Origin: Suilimivivens sp963650485
Lineage (GTDB): Bacteria; Bacillota; Clostridia; Lachnospirales; Lachnospiraceae
Direction: 5' to 3'
Assembly (NCBI GenBank): GCA_963650485.1
Contig: CAVJLN010000027.1
Span: 1-34,486 of the forward strand
DNA length: 34,486 bases
Shown in pieces: positions 14,222-23,082 of the stretch. The translations under genes and the position numbers were made by a program. The notes below the pieces were generated by a model. The model made no database searches. It was not told where the DNA came from and saw nothing but the letters and a program-made list of their open reading frames with translations. Position 1 is the stretch's first letter. The number at the start of each line of letters is the position of its first letter.

Positions 14222-15763
14222 ATGATGAAAAAACCTACAGTATTAATGATTTTAGATGGATATGGATTAAATGAAAGAAAAGATCATAACGCCGTGGCAG
14301 AAGCAAATACCCCCGTTATGGATAAACTCATGGCAGAATGTCCTTTTGTCAAAGGAAATGCCAGTGGTATGGCCGTAGGACTTCCGGAAGGACAGATGGG
14401 TAATTCCGAGGTTGGTCATATGAACATGGGGGCAGGACGTATTGTATATCAGGAACTCACCAGAATTACCAAGGAAATTCAGGATGGTACATTTTTTGAG
14501 AATCCTGCTTTATTAGAAGCCGTAAACAACTGCAGGAAGAATGACAGCGCTCTTCATATGTTCGGTCTTCTTTCCGATGGTGGTGTACACAGCCACATTA
14601 CCCATCTTTTTGGATTGCTTGAGCTCGCGAAGAGAAACGGCTTAAGTAAGGTTTATGTACACGGTTTCTTAGATGGACGTGATACTCCTCCGGCAAGCGG
14701 TAAGGGATATGCAGAAGAACTTGAAGCAGAAATGAAGAAGCTTGGCGTAGGTAAAATCGCATCCGTTATGGGACGTTACTATGCCATGGATCGTGATAAC
14801 AACTACGATCGTGTAAAGCTTGCTTTTGATGCATTAACCAAGGGCGAAGGTCTTACCGCAGCAAGTGCTACAGAAGGTATCCAGGCTTCCTATGACCGTG
14901 AAGAAACCGACGAATTCGTTAAGCCTACCGTTGTAGTAAAGGATGGCAAGCCGGTTGCAACGATTAAGGACAAGGATTCCGTAATCTTCTTTAACTTCCG
15001 TCCTGACCGTGCAAGAGAAATTACCAGAGCATTTTGTGATGATGACTTCAAGGGATTTGAAAGACCGAATCGATTGGATCTTACTTATGTATGCTTCTCT
15101 GACTATGATCCGACGATTCCGAATAAGCTGGTTGCTTTCCACAAGATCTCTGTTACCAATACCTTTGGTGAATGGCTGGCAGCGAACAACATGAAGCAGG
15201 CCAGAATCGCCGAGACCGAGAAGTATGCACATGTTACCTTCTTCTTCAACGGCGGTGTGGAAAAGCCGAATGAAGGTGAGGACAGAATTCTCGTAAATTC
15301 TCCCAAGGATGTTGCTACTTACGATCTGAAGCCCCAGATGAGCGCTTACGAAGTATGTGACAGACTGGTAGAAGCCATTCATTCCAGGAATTACGATGTC
15401 ATTGTCATCAACTTTGCAAACCCGGATATGGTTGGACATACCGGTGTAGAGAGTGCCGCAATCAAGGCAGTAGAAGTTGTCGATGAATGTGTTGGCAAGG
15501 CAGTGGAAGCATTAAAGGAAGAGGATGGACAGATGTTCATCTGTGCCGATCATGGTAATGCAGAACAGCTTGTGGATTATGAAACCGGCGAACCTTATAC
15601 CGCACATACCACGAACCCGGTTCCGTTTATTCTGGTAAATGCAGATCCTTCTTACAAGCTTCGTGAGGGTGGATGTCTTGCAGATATCGTTCCGACCCTA
15701 ATCGAAATGATGGGAATGGAACAGCCGAAGGAAATGACCGGCAAGTCTCTGATTGTAAAATAA
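14222..15763 (+). CDS. gpmI: Phosphoglycerate mutase, 2,3-bisphosphoglycerate-independent
   Basis: The 513-residue Mn-dependent enzyme interconverts 3- and 2-phosphoglycerate in glycolysis. Counting from 14222, the metal ligand D12 (MILDGYG) and the phosphorylated serine S62 (GNSEVGH) are present. Later family motifs are FLDGRDTPP, GRYYAMDRD, FFNFRPDRAREI, VINFANPDMVGHTG and CADHGNAE. The frame is open back to an ATG at 14159, but a strong promoter lies inside that extension, and GGGAGG (14211-14216) precedes the tandem ATGATG at 14222/14225; either ATG may be used. A terminator follows at 15784. In other Firmicutes this gene usually sits directly between tpiA and eno; here it stands alone. 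Confidence 0.95.
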   Translation: MMKKPTVLMILDGYGLNERKDHNAVAEANTPVMDKLMAECPFVKGNASGMAVGLPEGQMGNSEVGHMNMGAGRIVYQELTRITKEIQDGTFFENPALLEAVNNCRKNDSALHMFGLLSDGGVHSHITHLFGLLELAKRNGLSKVYVHGFLDGRDTPPASGKGYAEELEAEMKKLGVGKIASVMGRYYAMDRDNNYDRVKLAFDALTKGEGLTAASATEGIQASYDREETDEFVKPTVVVKDGKPVATIKDKDSVIFFNFRPDRAREITRAFCDDDFKGFERPNRLDLTYVCFSDYDPTIPNKLVAFHKISVTNTFGEWLAANNMKQARIAETEKYAHVTFFFNGGVEKPNEGEDRILVNSPKDVATYDLKPQMSAYEVCDRLVEAIHSRNYDVIVINFANPDMVGHTGVESAAIKAVEVVDECVGKAVEALKEEDGQMFICADHGNAEQLVDYETGEPYTAHTTNPVPFILVNADPSYKLREGGCLADIVPTLIEMMGMEQPKEMTGKSLIVK

Positions 15764-15783
15764 GATCAGAAGTGTATATTACA

Positions 15784-15818
15784 GGCAGTACATATCAGGG
15801 ATATGGCTGCCTTTTTTT
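15784..15818 (+). terminator. Terminator after gpmI
   Basis: GGCAG..CATATC pairs with GATATG.CTGCC around a 4-base loop, and seven T residues follow. A strong promoter for the next gene begins 2 bases later. Confidence 0.88.
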
Positions 15819-15819
15819 C

Positions 15820-15848
15820 TTGAAAATAAGTACTTGATTTTATATAAT
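15820..15848 (+). promoter_or_regulatory. Promoter of the GH31 gene
   Basis: TTGAAA (15820-15825) and a perfect TATAAT (15843-15848) are 17 bases apart, about 40 bases before the start codon. Confidence 0.8.
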
Positions 15849-15887
15849 ATAACCAGTATGGGTATAGAAGCTTTTGGAGGATGAAAC

Positions 15888-17960
15888 ATGAAAGTAATTG
15901 CTGAAGAACGTAGAATGATAATCCGCAACGGGTCATCCCGGGTCTTTATTGAACCGTGGGGAGAAAACTCTGTGCGGATACGAATGACGGCCGAGGCACA
16001 GATGGATGACCATGACTGGGCCTTATGTGAGAAGGTGAAAGAGATTACACCGGTCATCACACAGACAACAGTGGATATGACCGATCCGTGGTATCAGGGC
16101 GAAGAATGGAAGAAGTACCACTATACCGGAACCGAATATACGATGGTGATTGGCAAGCTTACCGTGAAAGTGAACGCCGAAGGCTGGATCAGCTTTTATA
16201 ATCAGAAAGGGGATCTGCTGACACAGGAATATTGGAGAAACCGTGACCGAATCTGCCGCTATGCCGTGCCGATCCGTATTCCCGCAAGAGAATTGAAGCC
16301 GATCACCGGAACCAGTGACTATGAACTGACCGCACGTTTTGAAGCGTTTGACGATGAAAAGATCTTTGGTATGGGTCAGTATCAGGAAAAGCATATGGAT
16401 AAAAAGGGTGCGGTATTAGAGCTTGCACACCGTAACAGTCAGGCAAGTGTTCCGTTCTATGTATCGAGCAGGGGCTATGGCTTTTTCTGGAACAATCCGG
16501 CGATCGGAACCGCAACCTTTGGTATGAATAAGACCGAATGGTATGCAAGGTCTACAAAGAAGATGGACTATTTCCTAACCGCAGGAGATACACCGGCAGA
16601 AATCCTCGAGCAGTATACCGCAGCAACGGGAAGAAGCCCGATGATGCCGGAGTTTGGGTTAGGTTACTGGCAGTGCAAGCTGCGTTACCGTAACCAGCAG
16701 GAGATTTTGGAGGTTGCAAGAGAGCACAAGCGTCGTGGACTTCCGATGGATGCCATCGTGGTAGACTTCTTCCACTGGACAATGCAGGGAGAGTTTAAGT
16801 TCGAACCCCGTGACTGGCCGGATCCGGATGCGATGGTGAAGGAATTAAAGGAACTGGGAATTGAGACCGTTGTTTCGGTATGGCCGACTATTGACGAACG
16901 TTCCGAGAATTATGGCGAGATGGCAGAGAACGGTTATCTGGTACAGACGGATCGCGGCAATCACAATCATATGACCTGGATGGGGAACATCGTGTTCTAT
17001 GATCCGACCAATCCGGGTGCGAGAGAATTTGTCTGGAAGAAATGTAAAGAGAACTACTATAAGAAGGGCATCCGTATTTTCTGGCTGGATGAGGCAGAGC
17101 CGGAATATGGACCTTACGATTTTGATAATTACCGCTACTATGCAGGTCCGGCTTTACAGTGCACGAATATTTATCCGCTCATGTATGCCAAGGGCTTTTA
17201 TGAAGGCTTAAAGGAAGAGGGGGAGAAGGATGTTTTAAGTCTGGTACGCTGTGCCTGGGCAGGCAGCCAGAAATATGGTGTGCTGACCTGGTCCGGAGAC
17301 ATTCATTCTTCGTTCCGTGCCATGAAGGAGCAGTTACAGGCCGGATTAAATATGGGTATGGCAGGAATTCCCTGGTGGACTTCGGACATCGGAGGATTTA
17401 TCGGTGGAGATATTACCGATCCGGCATTCAAGGAGCTTTTGATACGATGGTTTGCATGGGGTGCGTTCTGTCCGGTATTCCGTATGCATGGAGAGCGTTC
17501 TCCCTGGTATGAGAGAGAACAGGAATTCATTAACGGCGTCCGTCAGTTGACTTCCGGACAGGATAATGAGGTCTGGAGCTTTGGCGAAGACAACTATGAA
17601 ATTATGAAGAAGTATCTCTTTATCCGTGAAAACTTAAGAGATTATGTAAGACAGAGCATGGAAAATACCAGTAGGACCGGAGAACCCGTAATGCGTCCGC
17701 TCTTCTTTGACTTCCCCGAGGATCCGGAAAGCTGGAAGGTGGAGACTTCTTATATGTTTGGACGGGAGCTTTTAGTATCACCGGTTACAGAAGCCGGAGT
17801 GAAGGAATGGACGGTTTATCTTCCGAAGGGATCCAGATGGACAGAGGCGGCAACCGGAAAGGAATACGATGGCGGTCAGTATGTGAAAGCGTATGCACCG
17901 ATCGATATTATTCCGGTATTTGTGAAAGAAGGGGCAGGTCTTAAGATTTATGAAGGATAA
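15888..17960 (+). CDS. Glycoside hydrolase family 31 (alpha-xylosidase/alpha-glucosidase-like)
   Basis: The 690-residue protein lacks a signal peptide and so acts in the cytosol on imported alpha-linked oligosaccharides. An N-terminal beta-sandwich (about 1-250) with FGMGQYQ near residue 170 precedes the catalytic barrel. The nucleophile is D401 in IFWLDEAEPE and the acid/base is probably D471 in WSGDIHSSF. MHGERSPW near residue 535 and a C-terminal beta domain with FGRELLVSPV near 625 complete the family layout. WLDEAEPE is commoner among alpha-xylosidase-like members than WNDMNEP-type alpha-glucosidases, which hints at xylosidase-like specificity, but the substrate is unproven. Ribosome site GGAGG. 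A lipoprotein gene follows after 21 bases, likely in one operon. Confidence 0.88.
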   Translation: MKVIAEERRMIIRNGSSRVFIEPWGENSVRIRMTAEAQMDDHDWALCEKVKEITPVITQTTVDMTDPWYQGEEWKKYHYTGTEYTMVIGKLTVKVNAEGWISFYNQKGDLLTQEYWRNRDRICRYAVPIRIPARELKPITGTSDYELTARFEAFDDEKIFGMGQYQEKHMDKKGAVLELAHRNSQASVPFYVSSRGYGFFWNNPAIGTATFGMNKTEWYARSTKKMDYFLTAGDTPAEILEQYTAATGRSPMMPEFGLGYWQCKLRYRNQQEILEVAREHKRRGLPMDAIVVDFFHWTMQGEFKFEPRDWPDPDAMVKELKELGIETVVSVWPTIDERSENYGEMAENGYLVQTDRGNHNHMTWMGNIVFYDPTNPGAREFVWKKCKENYYKKGIRIFWLDEAEPEYGPYDFDNYRYYAGPALQCTNIYPLMYAKGFYEGLKEEGEKDVLSLVRCAWAGSQKYGVLTWSGDIHSSFRAMKEQLQAGLNMGMAGIPWWTSDIGGFIGGDITDPAFKELLIRWFAWGAFCPVFRMHGERSPWYEREQEFINGVRQLTSGQDNEVWSFGEDNYEIMKKYLFIRENLRDYVRQSMENTSRTGEPVMRPLFFDFPEDPESWKVETSYMFGRELLVSPVTEAGVKEWTVYLPKGSRWTEAATGKEYDGGQYVKAYAPIDIIPVFVKEGAGLKIYEG

Positions 17961-17981
17961 AGTGAAACGAGGGGAACGGAA

Positions 17982-18596
17982 ATGAAAAGAAAGGTCACAA
18001 TAATGTTACTGTGCTGCGGTATGCTTCTGCTTGCAGGCTGTGGAAAGAAAAATACAGTAGAGACACAGCCGTTGGATGAACTGACACAGCCGGAAGATGT
18101 GCCGCAAGCACATCTTCCGGCCTTGACAGAGGAAGAAACAGAGGATACGGATGTGCATTTTGCACCGGCCGATTTAACCTGTGTACTCCCGAAGGGCTTT
18201 CAGGACAATGGAGATAACGAGGGACTTTATGTACATAAGTCGTATCCTTCGGATATTTCGACAATCAGTCATGTGATTAGTGATGAGGGAGAGGATATTT
18301 CCCAGTGGTCGGCAGAGGACTTTAAAGCAGCGTTGGAACAGGATTATTATAATACCTATGGGGATTATGTCAGCATTGAGATTGCTCAGAGTGATAAGCT
18401 GACCGTGGACGGACGTCCCGGCTACCGCATCCTGATGGAGTTTACCTTTAAGGGCGTAGATTATGAACAGTTAATGTATGCGCTTTTTAATGGGGATGAA
18501 GTACATTATCTTTTCTATACGCAGGAAAAGGGCGGTAAGTGGATGGACGAATTTGTCAAGAGTGGTGAGACGATTCATTTTGTAGATATCACATAG
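17982..18596 (+). CDS. Putative lipoprotein of unknown function
   Basis: The 204-residue protein has a lipoprotein signal peptide with lipobox LLAGC (cysteine at residue 20), so it should be anchored to the outer face of the membrane. A Glu/Asp/Thr/Gln-rich linker of about 35 residues follows. The rest is a compact domain of about 140 residues whose pattern (YNTYGDYVSIEIAQSDKLTVDGRPGYRILMEF) resembles small PsbP / LpqN-like folds, with no family recognised firmly. It follows the GH31 gene closely (21 bases; ribosome site GAGGGG) and probably shares its transcript. Nothing in the sequence links it to carbohydrate binding. Confidence 0.8.
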   Translation: MKRKVTIMLLCCGMLLLAGCGKKNTVETQPLDELTQPEDVPQAHLPALTEEETEDTDVHFAPADLTCVLPKGFQDNGDNEGLYVHKSYPSDISTISHVISDEGEDISQWSAEDFKAALEQDYYNTYGDYVSIEIAQSDKLTVDGRPGYRILMEFTFKGVDYEQLMYALFNGDEVHYLFYTQEKGGKWMDEFVKSGETIHFVDIT

Positions 18597-18651
18597 TGGA
18601 AAATAATTTAAATGTAACTATTCAGAAGTTAGGCATAAGGTAGGACATGGT

Positions 18652-19857
18652 ATGAAAAAGGAACGGAAACTGGATCAGTTTTTACAACATACAGTAGAAG
18701 TCGGAGAAATCGAATTTCAGATAGTGGATTTGTTGTTTATTCTATGTCTGTTTGTGATTGGATTGCTGATCCGGATTCCATTGTATCCCATTACATCCGC
18801 AGACTATCTGGGATGTCTCCTGCCATGGATGGAGGAGATCCGGCAGACCGGAGGGTTCTTTTCCCTGGATCATTCGATCTCAAACTATACATCACCCTAT
18901 ATGTATCTGATGTGTCTTGTATCGTATGTGACGAGAGACAATCTGTATGCACTCAAAACGATATCGGTTATTTTTGATTATGTAGCGGCCCTTTCCATGT
19001 TTCTTCTGGTTTATGAAATTACCTGCAATGTACGGCGTTCCATTATCGGAATGGCATTGGTTCTTCTTTGCCCGACCGTGATCATAAACAGCGCTTACTG
19101 GTGTCAGTGTGATGTGATTTACACATCGTTCCTGTTACTGTCCCTGTTCTTTTTTTACCGGGATGATAGCAGGAAGAGTCTTGTTTTTATGGGGATAGCG
19201 TTTTCATTCAAATTGCAGGCGCTGTTTTTGGCACCGTTCTTAATTTTGATGTGGCTAAAAGGCAGAACCATTAAGCTCCGACATTTCTTATACATACCGG
19301 TCATGTATGTTCTGACCGCAGTTCCTGCTTGGCTGTTTGGCAGAAGCATGAAAGAGCTGCTGCTGATTTATGTACAGCAGTCAGAGACGTATCCGTGGGG
19401 AACGCTGGAATATCCGAATATCTATGCATTGCTTGGAGAGGTGATGCCGGACTATTATCATGCAGATGAGGTAAGCAGCGCCGGAATGTATATGACGATC
19501 ATTCTGCTGGGGTTACTGGCGTATTATCTTTATGGAAAGAAGATTGCAGTTACGAACAGGATGGCGGTCACGATCGCATTGCTTTCGGCAGCCCTTGTAG
19601 TCTATACCTTACCGCATATGCATGATCGTTATGGATTTCTTGTGGATATGCTGGCGATTCTGTATGGCGTTTTGAATCCTGAAAAGCTGACGATGACCTG
19701 TGGTTTTTTGCTGGTTTCCCTGTTAAGTTATATGCCATATCTGATCGGTATCCATATTGTGCCGATCGCTTATGTGGCACTGGGATTGCTTGCGTTGATT
19801 CTGCTTGCAGGCAAAGATCTGTATGAGCAGATTAAAGCACAAGAATCCAGTCTTTAA
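18652..19857 (+). CDS. Multi-pass membrane glycosyltransferase-like protein (GT-C fold)
   Basis: The 401-residue protein has about ten hydrophobic segments, beginning near residue 25. The first extracytoplasmic loop holds the acidic motif ITSADY (near residue 45), the position of the catalytic aspartate in GT-C enzymes that use polyprenyl-phosphate sugars. A later segment YCQCDVIYTSFLLLSLFFFYRDD (near residue 150) resembles PIG-M / GT87-type mannosyltransferases. It should act at the outer membrane face. The probable sugar donor could come from the GT2 enzyme at 4776. Its 3' end overlaps the convergent PMT gene by 26 bases. A CTGAATAGTTAC motif in reverse orientation lies about 30 bases upstream. 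The acceptor is unknown. Confidence 0.75.
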   Translation: MKKERKLDQFLQHTVEVGEIEFQIVDLLFILCLFVIGLLIRIPLYPITSADYLGCLLPWMEEIRQTGGFFSLDHSISNYTSPYMYLMCLVSYVTRDNLYALKTISVIFDYVAALSMFLLVYEITCNVRRSIIGMALVLLCPTVIINSAYWCQCDVIYTSFLLLSLFFFYRDDSRKSLVFMGIAFSFKLQALFLAPFLILMWLKGRTIKLRHFLYIPVMYVLTAVPAWLFGRSMKELLLIYVQQSETYPWGTLEYPNIYALLGEVMPDYYHADEVSSAGMYMTIILLGLLAYYLYGKKIAVTNRMAVTIALLSAALVVYTLPHMHDRYGFLVDMLAILYGVLNPEKLTMTCGFLLVSLLSYMPYLIGIHIVPIAYVALGLLALILLAGKDLYEQIKAQESSL

Positions 19858-21583
19858 GCAGACGCAGATGCATTCCATATTCCCGGGAAACCGGAAATCC
19901 GGATACCACCGGATAAAATACGAAAAAACATGTAATGGCAATTACCAGATAGACGGTGATTGCTATTTTGCTTTTGGGGAATCTTTCGATGAGAAGCTGA
20001 ATCACGTATCCCATCATCAGGATCGTAAAGAGGATGGCAGGGAAGTAGTGATAAATAAAGGTGATTCGTCCACCGGAGAGTCCAAGGATTACCCAGGGCA
20101 GGTACTGTGCCAGGTAACCGATTGCTAAAAAGCCGGCCTTGCCGTCACGGCGTGCAATCCACTGAGTAAAGGTGATGAGAACACAGGGAATTCCAACCCA
20201 CCAGATCGCCGGGTTTCCCATGCAGCTCACGGCACTTACCTTTGTGGCGCTTACGGCATCGTTGGCGTCCAGAAGCGGCATCCAGATCACAGGCCATTCA
20301 TAGTAAGGAGAGCTGTAGTAATGCTCGGCTTTTAAGGTAGAGTGATACCAGAACATATACTGGGTATTCTTGATGGTTTTATCAATCAGTCCGTTGTAGC
20401 CGTTTGCACCGACAACGGGAATGTAAGCAAGGGTATACAGGACAAGCGGAAGTACCACGAAAAATCCCATACAGAATAAAAACAGCCGGAAGGTCTGCTG
20501 CTTCGGAAAATGCAGGATTGTATACCAGATAAAAAGGATGGCAAGTCCGGCAGCCGCATAGACACCGGTCAGTTTCGTGGCGATTGCAAGGGACATGCCA
20601 ATGCCGCAGAGAGCCAGAAGGACGGCAACGCGGAAAGGGGGGAACGGATCCAAAAGGCATTCGGGAGTCTGACGATACTTGTGATCTGCCAGAAAATAAC
20701 GGTACAGGTAGTAGTACGCCAGAATAATAAAGAACGCAACGAAAATATCGATCGTGGCAATTCTCGATAACATAAAGTGCATACAGTCAAACACCAGAAG
20801 GATCGTGGTGGCTGTTGCCACAAAGGTATTCTGAAAGAGCCGCTTTGCAAAGAGATAGAAAAGCGGAACCATAAAAATGCCAAAGAGAGCCGACATAAAA
20901 CGCCAGCCGAACGGAGTCATGCCAAACATCCGGATGCCTAAAGAAATCAGGATTTTGCCAAGCTGCGGATGGGTGGTTTCATACGTAACCAGTCCGTGAA
21001 TAAATTCATAGGCGGTGCGTCCGTGATAGACCTCGTCAAACATCGTGCCGGTCAGATAGGTTTTGACCGCAGGAAACAGATCCTGTTCGTCGAACAAAGC
21101 AGAATATTTCGTATCATAAATCGGAGATAAAACGGTGCCATCCGGAGAGGTGAGAACCAGCTCGTTGATGACACATTCCTCATCCAGAGCGACAATTCCC
21201 AGATAACGGAGGTTATAGTTGATGGCAATGGTATTCCAGGCAAAGACCGACTCGGCAGCAGCCTCCCCCTGAAGAACCTCCCATGCACCGGTTACTTCAT
21301 TAAAAGCAGAGATTGAGAATTTCCGGGTATTGAGATTGCCTAAGAACATATGAATCGATCCGACGTCCACGTAGTCCCCTAAATCAATGACAATATCCCG
21401 GTCTTCGGTGGTAGCCGTATAGGTGCTTTGCGGAGCCGAGGTGTTTCCGATCCGGTAAAAAACCAGGATGGTAAAAAGCAAAGTAAGAACTTCTATGGCT
21501 AGATAATCCCATTTCGTCATAAATGTACTTTCTATGAAATGTTTTCTAAAAAAATCACCTAAAAAATTCCGGATTCGATTCAT
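19832..21583 (-). CDS. PMT-family (GT39) polyprenyl-phosphate mannosyl/glycosyltransferase
   Basis: The 583-residue protein has a first helix near residue 30, a discoidin-like extracytoplasmic insert of about 130 residues, and then a run of about ten hydrophobic helices. THPQLGKILISLGIRMFGMTPFGWRFMSALFG (near residue 210) is the typical PMT_2 / dolichyl-phosphate-mannose mannosyltransferase segment after loop 1. Such enzymes move a sugar from a polyprenyl phosphate to a secreted protein or envelope glycan outside the membrane. Eukaryotic-type PMTs carry MIR domains; none is seen here. A minus-strand promoter lies at 21620-21648. The gene ends inside the convergent GT-C gene with no intergenic terminator. 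Sugar and acceptor are unknown. Confidence 0.82.
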   Translation of the reverse strand: MNRIRNFLGDFFRKHFIESTFMTKWDYLAIEVLTLLFTILVFYRIGNTSAPQSTYTATTEDRDIVIDLGDYVDVGSIHMFLGNLNTRKFSISAFNEVTGAWEVLQGEAAAESVFAWNTIAINYNLRYLGIVALDEECVINELVLTSPDGTVLSPIYDTKYSALFDEQDLFPAVKTYLTGTMFDEVYHGRTAYEFIHGLVTYETTHPQLGKILISLGIRMFGMTPFGWRFMSALFGIFMVPLFYLFAKRLFQNTFVATATTILLVFDCMHFMLSRIATIDIFVAFFIILAYYYLYRYFLADHKYRQTPECLLDPFPPFRVAVLLALCGIGMSLAIATKLTGVYAAAGLAILFIWYTILHFPKQQTFRLFLFCMGFFVVLPLVLYTLAYIPVVGANGYNGLIDKTIKNTQYMFWYHSTLKAEHYYSSPYYEWPVIWMPLLDANDAVSATKVSAVSCMGNPAIWWVGIPCVLITFTQWIARRDGKAGFLAIGYLAQYLPWVILGLSGGRITFIYHYFPAILFTILMMGYVIQLLIERFPKSKIAITVYLVIAITCFFVFYPVVSGFPVSREYGMHLRLLKDWILVL

Positions 21584-21619
21584 GAATGCGAGCCCCTTTC
21601 ACGAGTTGTTTTCCAGTTC

Positions 21620-21648
21620 AGTATAACAATTCTTTGGATTGGAAACAA
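21620..21648 (-). promoter_or_regulatory. Promoter of the PMT gene
   Basis: On the minus strand TTGTTT (21648-21643) and TATACT (21625-21620) are 17 bases apart, about 40 bases upstream of the start codon at 21583. It shares the 96-base divergent spacer with the 5' end of eno. Confidence 0.6.
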
Positions 21649-21679
21649 TGGTAAATAAAAAGGAAAGCGAGGTTTTGAA

Positions 21680-22987
21680 ATGAATCAATATTTACAGATT
21701 ACTAATATCCATGGAAGGGAAATTCTGGATTCCAGAGGGAATCCGACGGTGGAAGCAGAGGTGGTGCTGACCGATACGGAAACCGGGAAGCGGTTCTGTG
21801 AACATGCCGCCGTTCCATCAGGGGCAAGTACCGGACAGTTTGAAGCCATTGAATTAAGAGACGGTGAGCCAAGATTTTGTGGACTTGGGGTGAGAAAAGC
21901 GGTTGCAAATATCAATACCAGAATCAAAGAAGCACTGGTTGGGAAAAACGGGTTAAAGCAACCCCTCGTTGACCGGATTCTGATTGAAACGGACGGAACG
22001 GATAACAAAGGAAGTCTCGGAGCCAATGCCATGCTGGCGGTATCTCTTGCCAATGCGAAGGCAGCAGCCAAAGCAATGCGCCTGCCTCTATATCAGTATC
22101 TGGGCGGCGTAAATGCCAGGGTACTTCCGATTCCCATGATGAACATCTTAAACGGAGGTGCGCATGCAGCCAACAATCTGGATGTACAGGAATTCATGAT
22201 TATGCCGGTCGGTGCACCATCCTTTCAGGAAGGACTGCAGTGGTGTACGGAGGTTTTTCACTGTCTTGCTGATCTGTTAAGAAAGAAGGGTCTTACTACT
22301 GCTGTCGGTGATGAGGGCGGGTTTGCACCGGATCTTTCCGGGGAGGAAGAGGCGATTGAATATATTCTGGAAGCCGTGAAAAAGGCAGGCTATAAGCCCG
22401 GAAGGGACTTTAAGATTGCCATGGATGCAGCAGCCTCTGAGTGGAAGGGCGGACAGAAGGGCGAATATCTGCAGCCGAAGTCCGGGCAGTCCTTTACTTC
22501 GGAAGAACTGATTGCACACTGGAAGCAGTTGATTACGAAATATCCGATTTTTTCCATTGAGGATGCACTGGACGAAGAGGACTGGCCGGGATGGCAGATG
22601 CTGACCGAAAAGCTTGGTAATAAGGTGCAGCTTGTCGGGGATGATCTGTTTGTAACCAATGCCAAACGGCTTGGAGCAGGAATTAAGCTTCACTGTGGAA
22701 ATTCCATTTTGATTAAGTTAAACCAGATCGGCACACTCACCGAAACCATGGAAACCATTGATATTGCGCATAAAGCAGGCTACACGGCGGTGATTTCCCA
22801 TAGGTCTGGGGAAACGGAGGACACAACCATTGCAGACCTTGCGGTTGCCATGAATGCCGGACAGATTAAAACCGGTGCACCTTCCCGGTCAGAGCGTGTG
22901 GCGAAATACAACCGGCTTTTACGGATTGAGGAGGAGCTTGGGGAAACAGCGGTTTACCTGACCGGCTATGGGGATACAGAAAAATAA
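21680..22987 (+). CDS. eno: Enolase (phosphopyruvate hydratase)
   Basis: The 435-residue enzyme dehydrates 2-phosphoglycerate to phosphoenolpyruvate. Complete family motifs are REILDSRGNPTVE near the N terminus, VPSGASTG (mobile catalytic loop), NGGAHA, VGDEGGFAP (catalytic glutamate), the metal ligands in FKIAMDAAASE, SIEDALDEEDW and VGDDLFVTN, the catalytic lysine in ILIKLNQIGT, and VISHRSGETEDTTIADLAVA. The ribosome site is GAGGT. It is divergent from the PMT gene. It is the last glycolytic gene of the window, and secG, rnr, smpB and ssrA follow as in many Firmicutes, with one lysozyme gene inserted. Confidence 0.96.
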   Translation: MNQYLQITNIHGREILDSRGNPTVEAEVVLTDTETGKRFCEHAAVPSGASTGQFEAIELRDGEPRFCGLGVRKAVANINTRIKEALVGKNGLKQPLVDRILIETDGTDNKGSLGANAMLAVSLANAKAAAKAMRLPLYQYLGGVNARVLPIPMMNILNGGAHAANNLDVQEFMIMPVGAPSFQEGLQWCTEVFHCLADLLRKKGLTTAVGDEGGFAPDLSGEEEAIEYILEAVKKAGYKPGRDFKIAMDAAASEWKGGQKGEYLQPKSGQSFTSEELIAHWKQLITKYPIFSIEDALDEEDWPGWQMLTEKLGNKVQLVGDDLFVTNAKRLGAGIKLHCGNSILIKLNQIGTLTETMETIDIAHKAGYTAVISHRSGETEDTTIADLAVAMNAGQIKTGAPSRSERVAKYNRLLRIEEELGETAVYLTGYGDTEK

Positions 22988-23035
22988 GTGGAAGATTTTA
23001 CCAGGAAATTTTCTTCAAAATCCGGGGGTTTACGG

Positions 23036-23064
23036 TTGACGTAACAAGGGAGAAAAGATAAACT
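23036..23064 (+). promoter_or_regulatory. Promoter of the GH25 lysozyme gene
   Basis: TTGACG (23036-23041) and TAAACT (23059-23064) are exactly 17 bases apart. Transcription would start near 23071, only about 12 bases before the ATG at 23083. Confidence 0.7.
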
Positions 23065-23082
23065 GGAAGAGTATGAAAAAAG

